DNA from: Emmonsiellopsis sp. PD_33
Taxonomy: Eukaryota; Ascomycota; Eurotiomycetes; Onygenales; Ajellomycetaceae
Direction: 5' to 3'
Length of the DNA: 64,000 nucleotides
Assembly: GCA_032988165.1 (NCBI GenBank)
Contig: JANTQF010000039.1
Location: 62,001 to 126,000, forward strand
This document shows positions 31,181-43,052 of this stretch, piece by piece. The position numbers were made by a program, and so were the translations under genes. The notes under the pieces were generated by a model. That model was not told where the DNA came from. It did no database searches and saw only the letters and a list, made by a program, of their open reading frames with translations. Positions within the stretch are counted from its first letter, which is position 1, and the number at the start of each line of letters is the position of its first letter.

Positions 31181-34100
31181 ATGCCCGACGACAAGGAATC
31201 TACAACATCACCATCAACTGGGGGCTGGAAGCACCGCAATGACAATGACAATGACTATACGAATAATGACACCCCTCCTACACCCCCAATCCCCCCACCC
31301 GCCAGCAGGACCAACGGAGACGGCCGACCCCCGCTCCACCCCCATCCCCATCCCCGCCCCCCATCTCTCGAATTCACCCCTATCCGCTCCACCCCCTCCC
31401 TCTCCCAACACGACAACCCCCTAACACCCCGCCGCCCCGTCACAGCCACCGCCACCACATCCTCCCTCAGCCTCTCACGCAGCCAGGACCCGGAATGGCA
31501 GGCCATCCACCGCGCCATGTCGAAGATGTTCGGCCGCCAGCGCCAGGCGGAGTCGGAGGAGGAGAAGACGAGGCATGTCGGTGTTGTTTGGAAGGGGTTG
31601 AGTGTGCGCGGGGTGGGGATGGGGGCTGCGGTGGCGGGGACGATTGGGGATGTGTTTTTGGGCGTGCCGAGGGCGGTGCGGGGGTTGGTTGGGTTGGGTG
31701 GAGGGGGGGTGGGGAGGGGGAAGGGGAAGGGGAAGGGGAAGAAGAGTGTTAGGACGATTTTGGATGGGTTTACGGTTTGTTTTTTTTTTTCTTTCTCTAG
31801 TTATTGGTTTGGTTGTTAGAGGAGAGATTGAGGCTGATTGAGGTGGTTTTATTACTAGGGATGTGTTCGGCCGGGGGAAATGCTGCTGGTCCTGGGCAGG
31901 CCGGGGTCGGGTTGTTCGACGTTTCTCAAAGCTATCGGGAACCAGAGGGCGGGATATGAGAGCGTCGAGGGGGAGGTGACCTATGGCGGGACGGATGCGG
32001 AGACTATGGCGAAGAATTACCGTTCGGAAGGTATATGTCTGCGTACTTCCTATGCTATGAAGAGTCTAACAATTGCCCTTAGTTCTATATAACCCCGAAG
32101 ACGATTTACACTACCCCTCCCTCACCGTCCGAGACACGCTCAATTTCGCCCTGAAAACCCGCACCCCGGGAAAAGAAGGTCGCAATCAGGGCGAGACCCG
32201 AGCCGAGTACAGGCGGACGTTTCTTCAAAGCGTCGCGAAGCTATTCTGGATCGAACACTGCCTCGATACCAAGGTCGGCGGAGATATCGTGCGCGGCGTT
32301 TCCGGCGGAGAGAAGAAACGGGTCTCCATTGCTGAGGCCCTGATCACCAAAGCGAGCACTCAATGCTGGGATGGATCTACGCGCGGGCTAGATGCCAATA
32401 CCAGTTTGGAGTTCGTGCAGAGTCTTCGAAGCGTCACGGATATGGCTCAGGTCTCGACCCTTGTGGCAATCTATCAGGCCTCTGAAAGTCTGTACAGGCT
32501 GATGGATAAAGTCATTCTCCTCGATGGAGGGAAATGTATATACTTCGGCCGCACCGCCGGTGCGAAGGCCTACTTTGAGGGGCTGGGGTTCGAATGTCCG
32601 CCCCGCTGGACAACCGCTGACTTTTTGACATCCGTTACGGAACCGCACGCTCGGCGGATAAAGGAAGGGTGGGAGAGCCGAGTGCCCCGTTCCTCCGAGC
32701 AATTTCAAGAGGCATATAGGAATAGCGAGGCCTACAAGGCAGCTCTGCAAGATGTCGAGGAATTTGAGCAGGAGACTAAGGGGCAAGCGAAAGAGAGGGA
32801 AGCCGCCATGTCGACGGCGACGAAGAGGAAGAATTTCACCATTCCTTTTCATCAGCAGGTTATTGCGCTGAGTCACCGGCAGTTCTTGATCATGGTTGGT
32901 GATAAGCAGTCGCTGTTTGGGAAATGGAGTGTTATATTGTTTCTCGCGCTGATTGTTGGAAGCTTGTTTTATAATCTCCCTGATAATAGGTGTGTTTTCG
33001 CCTTCTTTGAGGCTTCAATCGTCCCCGCATATACACAGTAAGATGCTAATTCATCTTTAGTCGGGGAGTATTCACCAGAGGAGGTGTGATGTTCTTTATT
33101 ATTTTATTCAACACTCTGCTGGCTCTGGCTGAGTTGACGTCTTCATTTGCTGAGCGGCCGATTCTCCTGAAACATAAGAGCTTGTAAGTTGATCCATCCC
33201 TCTTCGGAATTCAGTAACTTACCTCTCGCAGTTCATTTTATCGCCCGTCGGCATTTGCATTGGCTCAGGTTGTTGTAGATGTGCCAATGGTGTTTGTCCA
33301 GGTCACTATCTTTAATATAATCGTCTATTTGTATGCCCTGAGCTATATCGTGGCATTGCCCCCTTTACTCACCATCTGTATAGTATGGCCCATCTTTCTC
33401 GGACGCCCTCCCAATTCTTCATCAACTTTCTCTTCACGTGGATAACGACTATGACGATGTATTCGTTCTTCCGTGCGGTCGGGTCCTTGTGTAGTTCTCT
33501 TGATATCGGTAGGCATTTATGATTGCTGGAATTTAGAAGATATATCGCAGACATGCTGATACTTTCTAGCCACTCGACTTACCGGCGTCATGATACAAGC
33601 GTTGGTGGTATATACCGGTAGGCAAAATCGTTCGTGCCAATCCACTGGCCCTCTGCTGACCCTAGCAAGGCTATTTGATACCCCCTAGCCGTATGAGACC
33701 GTGGTTGAAATGGCTCATATGGATCAATCCCGTCCAATATGCTTTCGAATCAATCATGTCCAACGAATTCTACAAGCTCGCCCTCCAATGCGTCCCGCCA
33801 TTCCTTGTCCCGCAGGGTCCGCGAGCTGCGCCTGAATACCAAAGCTGCCTTGTCCAGGGTAGCAAACCGGGAGAAACCGTGGTTCAAGGAGCGAATTATA
33901 TCAAATCGAATTTCACCTACACCCGCTCCCACTTGTGGCGCAATTTCGGCATCATTGTTGCATGGTTTGTTCTTTTCGTCACCACCACCATGATCGGCAC
34001 GGAGATGCAGAAGGAGGGTTATGGTGGACGTACCGTTACTGTTTTCTTGCGCGGTCAGGCACCGGCCTCGGTAGAGCGAGATATGAAAAACGGCAGTAGG

Positions 34101-36499
34101 GCTCATGATGAGGAGATGGGAGAAAAGCGTTCCGAATCCCAAGCGAATGGCGATGATTTCAACTCGGCTTCGTCAAGCTCAGGTGAGGTGCAGGGAATCG
34201 CAAAGAATGCGGCGATATTCACGTGGCGGAATGTCAATTATAAAATCCCTTATACAGGGGGCGAAAAGATGTTGTTGCAAGACGTGCAGGGATATGTGCG
34301 GCCGGGCCGGTTGACTGCGCTCGTTGGGGCTTCCGGGGCCGGGTATGTGGGAATTCTATTCTAGCCATCAAAGAATGGGACTGATAGTTTCGGGCTCAGG
34401 AAAACTACCTTACTCAATGCGCTTGCACAGCGTATCGACTTCGGCGTCCTTACCGGTGAGTTTCTCATCGACGGCAGGTATGTTGATGCCATCTCCCGCA
34501 CCCATTATACAGAAAAGGGGCTGATGATTCCAGACCTCTCCCGAAAAGTTTTCAAGGCGGCACAGGCTTCGCGCAACAGGCGGATATACACGAGCCCACT
34601 GCAACCGTTCGTGAGGCATTGCAATTTTCTGCACTTCTGCGACGGCCGAAGGATGTCCCTGTTAAAGAGAAATATGACTACTGCGAACGCATCCTCGACC
34701 TCCTTGAGCTGCGGCCCCTGGCCGGCGCTATCATTGGCGAAGTCGGCACGGGTCTAAATCAGGAACAACGAAAGCGGGTTACAATTGCCATTGAACTGGC
34801 AAGTAAACCGGAATTGCTTTTATTCCTTGATGAACCAACTTCCGGTCTTGACTCGCTCGCGAGCCTTAACATCGTTCGATTCCTTCGGAAGCTGGCTGAT
34901 GTCGGCCAAGCTGTACTATGCACTATCCATCAGCCCTCTGCGGTCCTATTTGAACAGTTCGATGAGTTACTCCTGCTTCAGTCTGGCGGGCGGGTTGTTT
35001 ATCATGGCGAACTTGGCCAGGATTCGCGCTCTTTGATTGACTATTTTGAGAGCAATGGCGGGAAGAAATGCCCACCTGACGCCAACCCTGCAGAGGTATG
35101 ACTAATCGATTTATAGCGATGGTGCCCATGCTGATATCTAGAACAGTATATGCTTGAAGTAATCGGCGCAGGAAACCCAGACTATGTGGGCCAAGATTGG
35201 GGTGACGTCTGGGCGAATTCGCCGGAGTATCAAAATCGGTCAGACGAGATTCGCGATATGATCGAGTCAAGGAAAGACAGCGGCGAAGGAAGGAGGTATA
35301 ATGAAAGTGAATTTGCCATGCCCCTGTGGATACAGGCCGTTGCAGTCACCAAGCGGACATTTATCGCATACTGGCGTACGCCTAACTATGCAATTGTAAG
35401 GGCAAGTTCGTCATTGTTCATGCTTCCCATTTGCTGACTTCTTGCAGGGTAAATTCATGCTCCAAATCTGGACAGGCCTCTTCAACACCTTTACCTTCTG
35501 GCACCTCGGCTCCTCCACCATAGACATGCAATCAAGACTCTTTTCCTGCTTCATGACGCTCGTAATTGCGCCGCCGTTGATTCAGCAGCTCCAGCCCAAG
35601 TTCCTCCATTTCCGTGGTATCTTTGAGGCCCGAGAGTCAAGCTCTAAGATATACTCCTGGTTCGCATTCGTTACGAGCGCTATTCTTCCAGAATTGCCTT
35701 ATTCTGTCGTTGCCGGGTCTGTTTATTTTTGTTGCTGGTGGGTTCCGCTGCCCCTTTGACTAAACCGCACAACCAAGCTCATACCACAACAGGTATTTTG
35801 GCACCTGGTTCCCGCGCAACTCCTTCTCCGTCGGCATCACCTGGATGTTCATGATGCTTTTCTCCTGCTTCTACGTTGGCTTCGGGCAGATGATTGCCGC
35901 CTTCTCGCCCAACGAACTCTTCGCCTCGCTTCTCGTCCCCGCCTTCTTCACCTTCGTCGTGTCCTTCTGTGGCATCGTCGTCCCCTATGCCAACCTCCCA
36001 TATTTCTGGCGATCGTGGATGTATTGGCTCACGCCATTCCACTATCTTCTTGAGGGCTTCCTCGGCATCGTGACACACCAGGTACCTGTCAAGTGCAGGG
36101 AGAATGAATATGCAAAGTTTCGGCCGCCGCCAGGCATGAGCTGTGAGGAGTACGCTGGGCCCATGACGAGGCGGATTGGTGGGTATGTTGCGACGGAAGC
36201 CGATGGGCTCTGTGCGTATTGTCAGTATGCGAATGGGAATCAGTTCGCGGCGTCGTTTAATGTTTTTTATCGTCATAAATGGAGAAATTATGTGCGTTGA
36301 TCCCCCCCTTTCCCCGTTATTTTGAGATAGAGGGATGTGACTGCTAACAAAACTTCTTGTTTTCTTTCAGGGAATCCTTTTTGCATATGTGATTTTCAAT
36401 TTTGTTGCTGTGTATTGTCTCTCGTGGTTGTATTTGCGTGGCATACCCAGCTTGAAGAGGCGACTCCACGCAAGGCAGATGAAGAGGATGAGGGCATGA
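31181..36499 (+). CDS. Full-size PDR-type ABC-G multidrug transporter (AtrF-like)
   Basis: Fourteen exons, 13 introns of 48-84 nt, all in phase, give 1,515 aa. The layout is (nucleotide-binding, membrane)x2 as in fungal pleiotropic drug resistance pumps of the plasma membrane. NBD1 has the PDR-specific degenerate Walker A GRPGSGCST, signature VSGGEKKRVSIAEA and Walker B-like STQCWDGSTRGLD. NBD2 has canonical GASGAGKTT, a degenerate signature NQEQRKRVTIA and LLLFLDEPTSGLD. Membrane halves lie at residues ~550-800 and ~1180-1500. The 198-codon first exon encodes a Pro/Thr-rich N-terminus and a Gly/Lys run (GRGKGKGKGKK) from a purine-rich repeat at ~31710-31745. Overall it most resembles, from memory, the Aspergillus AtrF subgroup. 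The stop is TGA 36497-36499. Likely substrates are amphipathic toxins or azole-type drugs, by family only. Confidence 0.93.
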
Positions 36500-37073
36500 T
36501 TATAGCAGACAGGGAGAGGGGCGGTTTGTTTTTTTCACCAGTTGCTTCCATTGTATCTAATGCCATTCAGCAAGTAACTTGTTAGATGTCTTTGAAGCTG
36601 GCACTCTGTTTGATACCCTCGGCCCGGAAAAACAGCCACCCGAAAGGCCACGTGATGTCTACAGCCCTAATCTAATCGGAGAGATTTAGACAACGACATC
36701 CAATCCAGCCGGGAAATTAAATATGAAGAAACACCGTCCAGACATCTGAATTGAGGGAGTCCTCTTTCTTGGCCAAAAAGAGAGCAGCATGCGACAATCA
36801 GAAAGCACAACTGACGTGATTTTCGCAATCGAGGCGAAATCCCGATTCCCGAGTTGATTTCTAAGCAGGATGCGGCATGACGAAATGATATCCAAACTAC
36901 ATAGAGCGGGCATCCGCCATAACAACGCCTTGATATATTGAATATTATTCTGTCTGTTTACTGTTGTTGTTTAATATTCCAAGGAACCTTGACGCTTGCC
37001 ATTCCTGAAGTCAACGGATTGATCGTTGTTGATATATTTCAAATTGACCCGAGTTATTTATTCTACTTGAATC
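36500..37073. other. Intergenic region
   Basis: About 570 bp between the ABC pump and the SDR-like gene, same strand. It includes a CACGTG at about 36648. No gene is seen. Confidence 0.5.
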
Positions 37074-38183
37074 ATGACGACAAAATCAGTTGCCATCATT
37101 GCTGGAGTGGGCGCTGGCACCGTAAGCTTCCCCTACCTCTATTTCCAAAACGCAGCCCTATCCATATTCTAACCCCGAGCCAACACAAACACAGGGAGCC
37201 TCCATCGCCCGCAAATTCGCCCAAACCTACTCCGTCGCCCTGCTCGCCCGCAACCCATCCAGCTACCAATCCCTCCTCCAAGACATCACCAGCAGCGGCG
37301 GAGACGCCATCGGCATAAACACAGACGTCACCAGCGACGCAAGCGTAAACAATGCCTTTGCGGAAGTCGCCAAGGCATTCCCAGGCGCCCCGCTGGCCGC
37401 GGCGATATATAATGTTGGAGGGGGGTTTGTGCGGAAACCCTTCCTGGAGCTGTCGCAGGAGGAGTTCACGGCTGGATATGAGAGTAATGCGTACGCGCCT
37501 CTGTGACTGTTGCCTTTTTGCTATGTTGTGTTTGGCCTTGGAAGTTCTCTGGGGCTTGGCTACATTACATATTCGGGGAGGCTATTCCAGTGTGCTTTCA
37601 TCGTGCAGGTATTAGTAGCTAACATGCCATTCCACGACGCACAGCAAGGGCGCATTCCACTTCTCCCAGGCAGCCCTGCCTTTACTCCTTAAATCGGTTG
37701 AGCTACCACATCCTCCCACGCTCATCTTTACCGGTATATGAAAACCCCGTATCCCAACCAAAGACTCACCAGGTAAAAAATAAAGCACAATGCTAAAACC
37801 TTTTCTCATAAAGGCGCCACGGCAAGCATGAAAGGCTCGGCCCTCTGCTCGTCCTTCGCGACGGGAAAATTTGCGCTTCGCGCCCTTTCACAGTCGCTGG
37901 CGAGGGAATTCGGCCCCAAGGGCGTCCACGTCAGCCATGCGATTATTGATGGTGTAATTGACATTGAGCGGACGAAGGGGTACCATTTTGATGCTCCGGA
38001 TGCGAAGCTGAGTCCGGATTCGGTCAGTTGCTTGGAGTAGTTAAGCTTTTGTTGGTTGATTTGGACTAACTGACACTTATCGTGCGTTGTTAGATTGCGG
38101 ATACGTACTGGTTTCTACATACTCAGCCCAGGACGACAATTACTAATGAAATAGATCTACGGCCTTATATTGAAAAGTGGTAG
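37074..38183 (+). CDS. Short-chain dehydrogenase-fold protein with altered catalytic residues
   Basis: Five exons (37074-37121, 37195-37490, 37645-37733, 37814-38022, 38094-38183) give 243 aa in phase. The N-terminus VAIIAGVGAGTGASIARKFA is a Rossmann nucleotide-binding turn, and DVTSDASV and YNVGGGF are SDR landmarks. The classical Tyr of YxxxK is Phe (SSFATGKFALRALSQSLA), and the usual catalytic Ser position aligns with Ala (GATASMKG), although Lys is kept. From memory, a group of bacterial and fungal SDRs shares this FAxxK form, so it is probably a subfamily trait, with altered chemistry or a non-catalytic role. It ends 197 bp before the facing TRI12-type MFS gene. Confidence 0.88.
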
Positions 38184-38379
38184 GTTGGATTAGTTGCTCT
38201 GTTGTTAGTACGTATAGCTCTGCGGGGAGGGAGCTGGAAATGGTACGGGTTTTTGTAAGTGTGGGTTGGATTGTGTTTGTATGATTTTTGTACGTATTAT
38301 ATATTAAAAGTCCCTTCAAACACAGCTTACTCGCAGTGGATATAACAGTTTAACCCTTTTGATATCCACTCATTTTAAC

Positions 38380-40312
38380 TCAGGGATCTTCTTCCAACTC
38401 CTTCACCTTCCTCTTATCATTTGTCAGCGTAACCGCGACATTATCTGTCATGTTTTGAGTGACATCCTTGATAAAGCAGCTGCAAATAATACCAAGGGCA
38501 GTAAAGGCACACGCAACATAGTACATGTTCTTGAAGCCTTCTGCCCAACTCCATTTAATGGTCTCGCTGCCCACCTCGAGCGCCTTTGCCGACACGCCTT
38601 CCACCTGAGCCGCCAAATCCTCCCTATTACCCACGAGAAAGGTAACAAATTCGGGGAGCGACTCCATGGGGACCCCGAGCGGCAAAACGGCTTTGCCAAC
38701 GCGTGGTCCTGCGTCCTTCTCGATTATGTTCTGCAAGATGGAAGTGTAGATGGTGATGGCGACGGACCCGCCAATAGCGCGGACTGATCCGAGGACGAGC
38801 GTGGCAAGACCAATATCTTTGTCTTCGCAGGTGAGCTGTACACCAACAATGAGCGCAGTGAGAGACATCCCCATGCCGAACATGGCCAGGAATCCCATGC
38901 CGAGAGCAAGCGGGAAGGTCTCAGGGGTTAACGTGGTAAAGGCAGCGTCGGCGATGAGCTTTATAGTATTGGCGCAGATTAGGAGATGGTGCACTTTAAA
39001 GAATTTGGCTCTCCCGACGAGGAAGGCGCCAAAGAAGCCGCCAACTGTGCCGCCCAGGCCTCCGGGGAGACTAGAAATACCGATTCTGATGGGGTCATCC
39101 GTGTACATGCCGTGGCATTGCTGCGTCCAGAATGCCATCGCCGTGAAAAGAGACATCCCTGCAACAAAGGTAACAACGAGCATGAGGGGGAAAGTGCGGG
39201 CCTTTCCGATAAAGAGCTCGTGGGCGAAGAAGGGCTGCTTTGCAAATTTCCATTCCCAGATCCCAAGGCAGACGAGCGAAATGGCACCGATCGTTATTGG
39301 GGCTATGGTCCCGCCAGCACCCCAGGGGAACTGGGTGCCACCAAAAGCCAGACCCATCAGAAGGAGGACGATACCAACAGCCATCAAAAATACCCCCACC
39401 CAGTCGAGTTTAGCGAGACGCTGCATCTTCGTCATGTTGCCCACTTGAGGGGCGCTGGGCTGCACGGCATTAACCGGCTGAAGGAGGGGCAATTAACGGA
39501 TATCATGTTGCTTACCGGGAAATACCAGAAATAGATCGTGATCATAGTGATGATGTTGAGGATGACCCCAATAATGAAATTGATCCTAAAGCTCAATTCA
39601 TGGTACTTGACCATGGCGTTTCCGATGAGACCCCCGAAAATCGCCCAGGGGAACGTCACGACGTCCAGCGCGGCTTGGACAATGCCACGCTGCTTGTTGG
39701 GTACAAATTCGGAAATAGCAGCAAGCCTGCGCGAGTGAGAATCACGACTCCTGATATCAAGGGAGGCGACGTCACAACGTACGCAAGTTGCTGGGAACCA
39801 GCACCAATACCCTTTAACACCATACCCGCGATCACCGTAGGAACGTTCTGGGCAGCAAGTGCAACTATGGTACCGATGAGAGAAGCGATCGTCCCGATGA
39901 TGAAGAACCATCTGCGACCGAAAATATCTGAAAGACCACCGGAAAGTGGGTACATCACAGAGACCGAGATGCTGTACCCGCTGAGCATCCAGTTGTAGTA
40001 TGTCGTCGGTCCTATATTAGCCATCGCCGTCAGCTTTGTAGTCAGCCATGCAATGCTCAATCACTTGGAGCCCTAACCGAGTTCTACATCAATATGCTTA
40101 ACAATCGCCGCAGTACATGCATTTTGCTGGAACGCGGTCGTATACGAGATACAGAGCGCGATAGCGGCCAACCACTTGGCCTTTGTCATGCGCGTTTCAG
40201 GCTGAGCAAGAGCGTCCTCGCTGCTGTTGGCTTCCTTGGTAGATGTGTTCTCGACATGTTGTGCTTCGACACTCTTCTTGACAGTGGCTACTTTCTCCAT
40301 TTCCTGAGACAT
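38380..40312 (-). CDS. TRI12-type MFS efflux transporter (14-TM)
   Basis: Four exons (40078-40312, 39783-40011, 39516-39726, 38380-39477) give 590 aa. Segments MLSGYSISVSVMYPLSGGLSDIFGRRWFF, GMVLKGIGAGSQQLA, EFVPNKQRGIVQAALD and RINFIIGVILN are typical of the fungal trichothecene/siderophore-type DHA2 transporters with 14 membrane segments. Members export toxins or take up siderophores at the plasma membrane. The third intron (39478-39515) is only 38 nt but is required: reading through reaches a stop, while splicing joins YFWYFP to PVNAVQP in frame. ATG 40312 is the first in-frame start. Divergent from the AsaB-like gene with ~1 kb between starts. Confidence 0.9.
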
Positions 40313-41359
40313 GTTGCAGGGGATATCCGTCAAAGGACAGACTCGCGATGTAGAAGTCAGGAGAGGAAGATTTGCCCTGACACAATGGCTATTGTCCGAA
40401 TGGGCAGAGGGATGGTGAGCTTCCCCCTCAGGCAGCCCGCGTCTCACTTGTTTTATATTCCCATTTTCCGAGCTTGGCAAGCTCGTGCCATATACCAGCA
40501 GCAGCGGACTTGGACTCTCCGCACCTCTGTGCTAACTCGCAGGAGTAGTTGGGAGACCCGAACAAGCTTCTTGGAGACACGCATGACCTTGCAGGCTTGC
40601 GGTAGAGAAATTCAAGGCTTTGACCAATGGATTACATGGACTGCTCAAGAGATCCGAGGCTCATCTAACCCACCGGACGGCACATCATAGGATGTTCCAT
40701 CCCGGTGGTTGAGAGAGCTGTTAACTGGGCTCAGTTCTACCCATTCGTTGCTGCGAAACCAGCCCAACAGGTCAGAAAGTCTGGGGTTGGCGCGGTTAGA
40801 CAGTTCCCCTCTTTTCCCCACAGTCGTTAGTTAGCACACGACCTAAACTTTTAAAGGACCAAAATAGTGTTGCGAGAATGCGGGGAAGCGGGGAATATAT
40901 GGCCGTTACCCGTATCCTGACATCTCAGATAGTATGGGAGCCTATTGGTTGACCCATTCCAACCAACAACTAGCCGCATACCAGGTAAAAAGTCTGCTAA
41001 TCGTGCACTTGTTCCAGGCAAGGAGATAGATCTATAACCTGCCAAAGGGAAGGGAACAGGCTCTGAGCCATTCTTGATGCTGGTAATATCAGTTTAGGCG
41101 GTTGATTTTATCTTTTGCCTCGGTTATGAACTTCGCTGCAAAGAGGGGTTCTGTGTCGTTTTCAACACCAGCGGCCTTGGCCTCCTTGAACACCCAGTGA
41201 TGCTTTGGTTGGCAGTTACTCCGATGGCCGACGCACGAAGCATACAAGGAGGGTTATAAAATGGCATAGCCACCCTACCAATGTAGAAGGCAAGGAATCA
41301 GATAGAACCAATTCATCCAGCCCCAGGCTGTCTAGTCCCTCCTTGAAACACCATCAAAA
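40313..41359. other. Divergent intergenic region
   Basis: About 1.05 kb between the starts of the TRI12-type MFS and AsaB-like genes. It probably contains both promoters. No gene is seen. Confidence 0.5.
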
Positions 41360-42505
41360 ATGCCTGCCACACTTATGGAGCCAGCTCCCGCAAGGGCTCA
41401 GACAAAGCTCGACGCTGTCCAGCGTCGGGACCTGGCCACACAGATACTTCACGCTGATGAAGAGGCCTATGCAAAGCAGCTTGAGCCTTTGGGTGGTAAA
41501 GAGGATATGTGGAAAGGGGGAGACGTGTAAGCAGCAACGCCGCTTTGCTCTTGTTACCATCGTGTTCTTTCAAGCCCTTGGTTTGACCAAGAACCTCCCG
41601 CCAGTTACTACCCCAATCCCCCAAAGATGCCCGTTGATCTTGTTGTCGGAGACTTAACTGGGAGAGAGCACGAGTTCACGCTGGACAAAAACGGATTCTG
41701 TCTTGCAAAGCAGCAGACGAACATTATGAAGACGACTGAAGATCTCCAAAACACGGAGAAAATCAAGGAGGAGTACTACCCCGAGATGGCTGCGTGGCTC
41801 AAAGAACTGTAAGCTTAGAAACCCGATTGTTTCCGGAGCGAACAGAAGCCCTAATTGCCATATGCCATTCAAGGACCGGGGCCCCTGTGGTCAAAGTCAT
41901 ACACCACGGTTCTCGGGTCACCTCAAGCACCCACACCGCAAATAATATCAAGAAAGAGGACATCGGCAAGGCCACCAAGCCTGGTCCAGCCGTCTTCGGT
42001 GCTCATCTCGACCAGTCGACCTGGCAGGGGTTTAATGTTATCCACAAGCATTTCCCTGATGAGTGCGAGGTATTTCTGCATGGTCGCTGCATGATTGTAA
42101 ACGTATGGCACCCCGTCTTCCCAATATCTGCCGAAATATTGGGGGCTAATCTTGTTTTGTCAGGCGTGGCGTCCGATCAAGCCAGTTTACAAGCATCCCT
42201 TCGGGGTTGCTGACGCTTCCACCGTCCCGCCGACGGATCTAGTAGTCCGTGCGAATAGGTGGCTAACAGAAATCCGAGAGTCGATGGGGATCCGTCCCAA
42301 CCCGAGTGCCCACAAATGGTACTACAAATTCGGCCAGAGGGCGGATGAAGTGCTGGTTTTCAAGCAGTTTGACAACATTGGCAACGTCAAAGCGTGTCCC
42401 CATTCGGCGTTTATTGACCCAGAGTATGAAGAGGCAGCACCCAGGGAGAGCATTGAGGTTCGGGCGATTCTCGTTTGGCCTGATGGGCAGTCCAGCTTAG
42501 GTTAG
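41360..42505 (+). CDS. AsaB/CmcJ-like hydroxylase-desaturase family protein
   Basis: Four exons (41360-41526, 41575-41808, 41874-42102, 42164-42505) give 323 aa in phase. Family landmarks are GREHEFTLDKNGFCL, VIHHGSRV, GAHLDQSTWQGFNVIHKHFPD, the AWRPIKPV segment and DEVLVFKQFDNI. The family includes fungal secondary-metabolite oxidoreductases such as AsaB (aspergillic acid cluster) and the 7-alpha-cephem methoxylase P8 chain, and many cluster-independent members. The HxD-like AHLD and later His residues could bind a metal, but I cannot confirm a full iron triad. Substrate unknown. Confidence 0.88.
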
Positions 42506-43052
42506 GTAATTATCTGGGAACGTCACCTTGTAATCCTGCAATGAATACCCCGAAAAACCTTGATAGGTACCTAGAGTATATGAGCAATGCATGAGCAACT
42601 ATTCAAGGGGTGGATAGACCTTCGTGAAGTACTAGCTGGGTTCTGAGTAGTAACTACACTTCTGTCGGCTCAACCAGCAGATGGGGGGAAAGACGCGTTA
42701 GACATCGTCCTTGTTGCCTGATCATTTCCTCCCGGACAGTGTAAGAGGGCCATTGTAAGGGAATTGTTCAACAGACCCTATTACAACTGCTGTGTTCACA
42801 CCACTGTCACTGTCACTGTCACTGTTTACAGGAGGAACTTTGAAGTCAAGTCGTGACCCCAGCCAGAATATAGAGGTCACGTGGATTACATCATGATGAC
42901 TAAACATTTTCGCAACTTCATCCGAGCTTCAAAGGAACTTGAGCATCAAACCTCAACGTTGAGCTCCGGCTAACATCCACCCCACCAACCTCAGATCGAA
43001 CCTCATCCTCTCCGCCAACCTATCCTGCAATACTACTAGTACGGCATTAAAA
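42506..43052. other. Intergenic region with short repeat
   Basis: About 550 bp. It contains four tandem CACTGT units at about 42802-42825 and a GGTCACGTG site at 42875-42883. No gene. Confidence 0.5.
42875..42883. promoter_or_regulatory. GGTCACGTG E-box-type site
   Basis: A 9-mer including CACGTG, 170 bp upstream of the start at 43053 and identical to the site at 17095-17103. It is a candidate bHLH/bZIP target; function is inferred. Confidence 0.35.

Noticed and set aside
31113..31424. Alternative start and 103-codon frame before the ABC pump
   Set aside because: It overlaps the pump's first exon in another frame; the pump frame from 31181 carries the family N-terminus.
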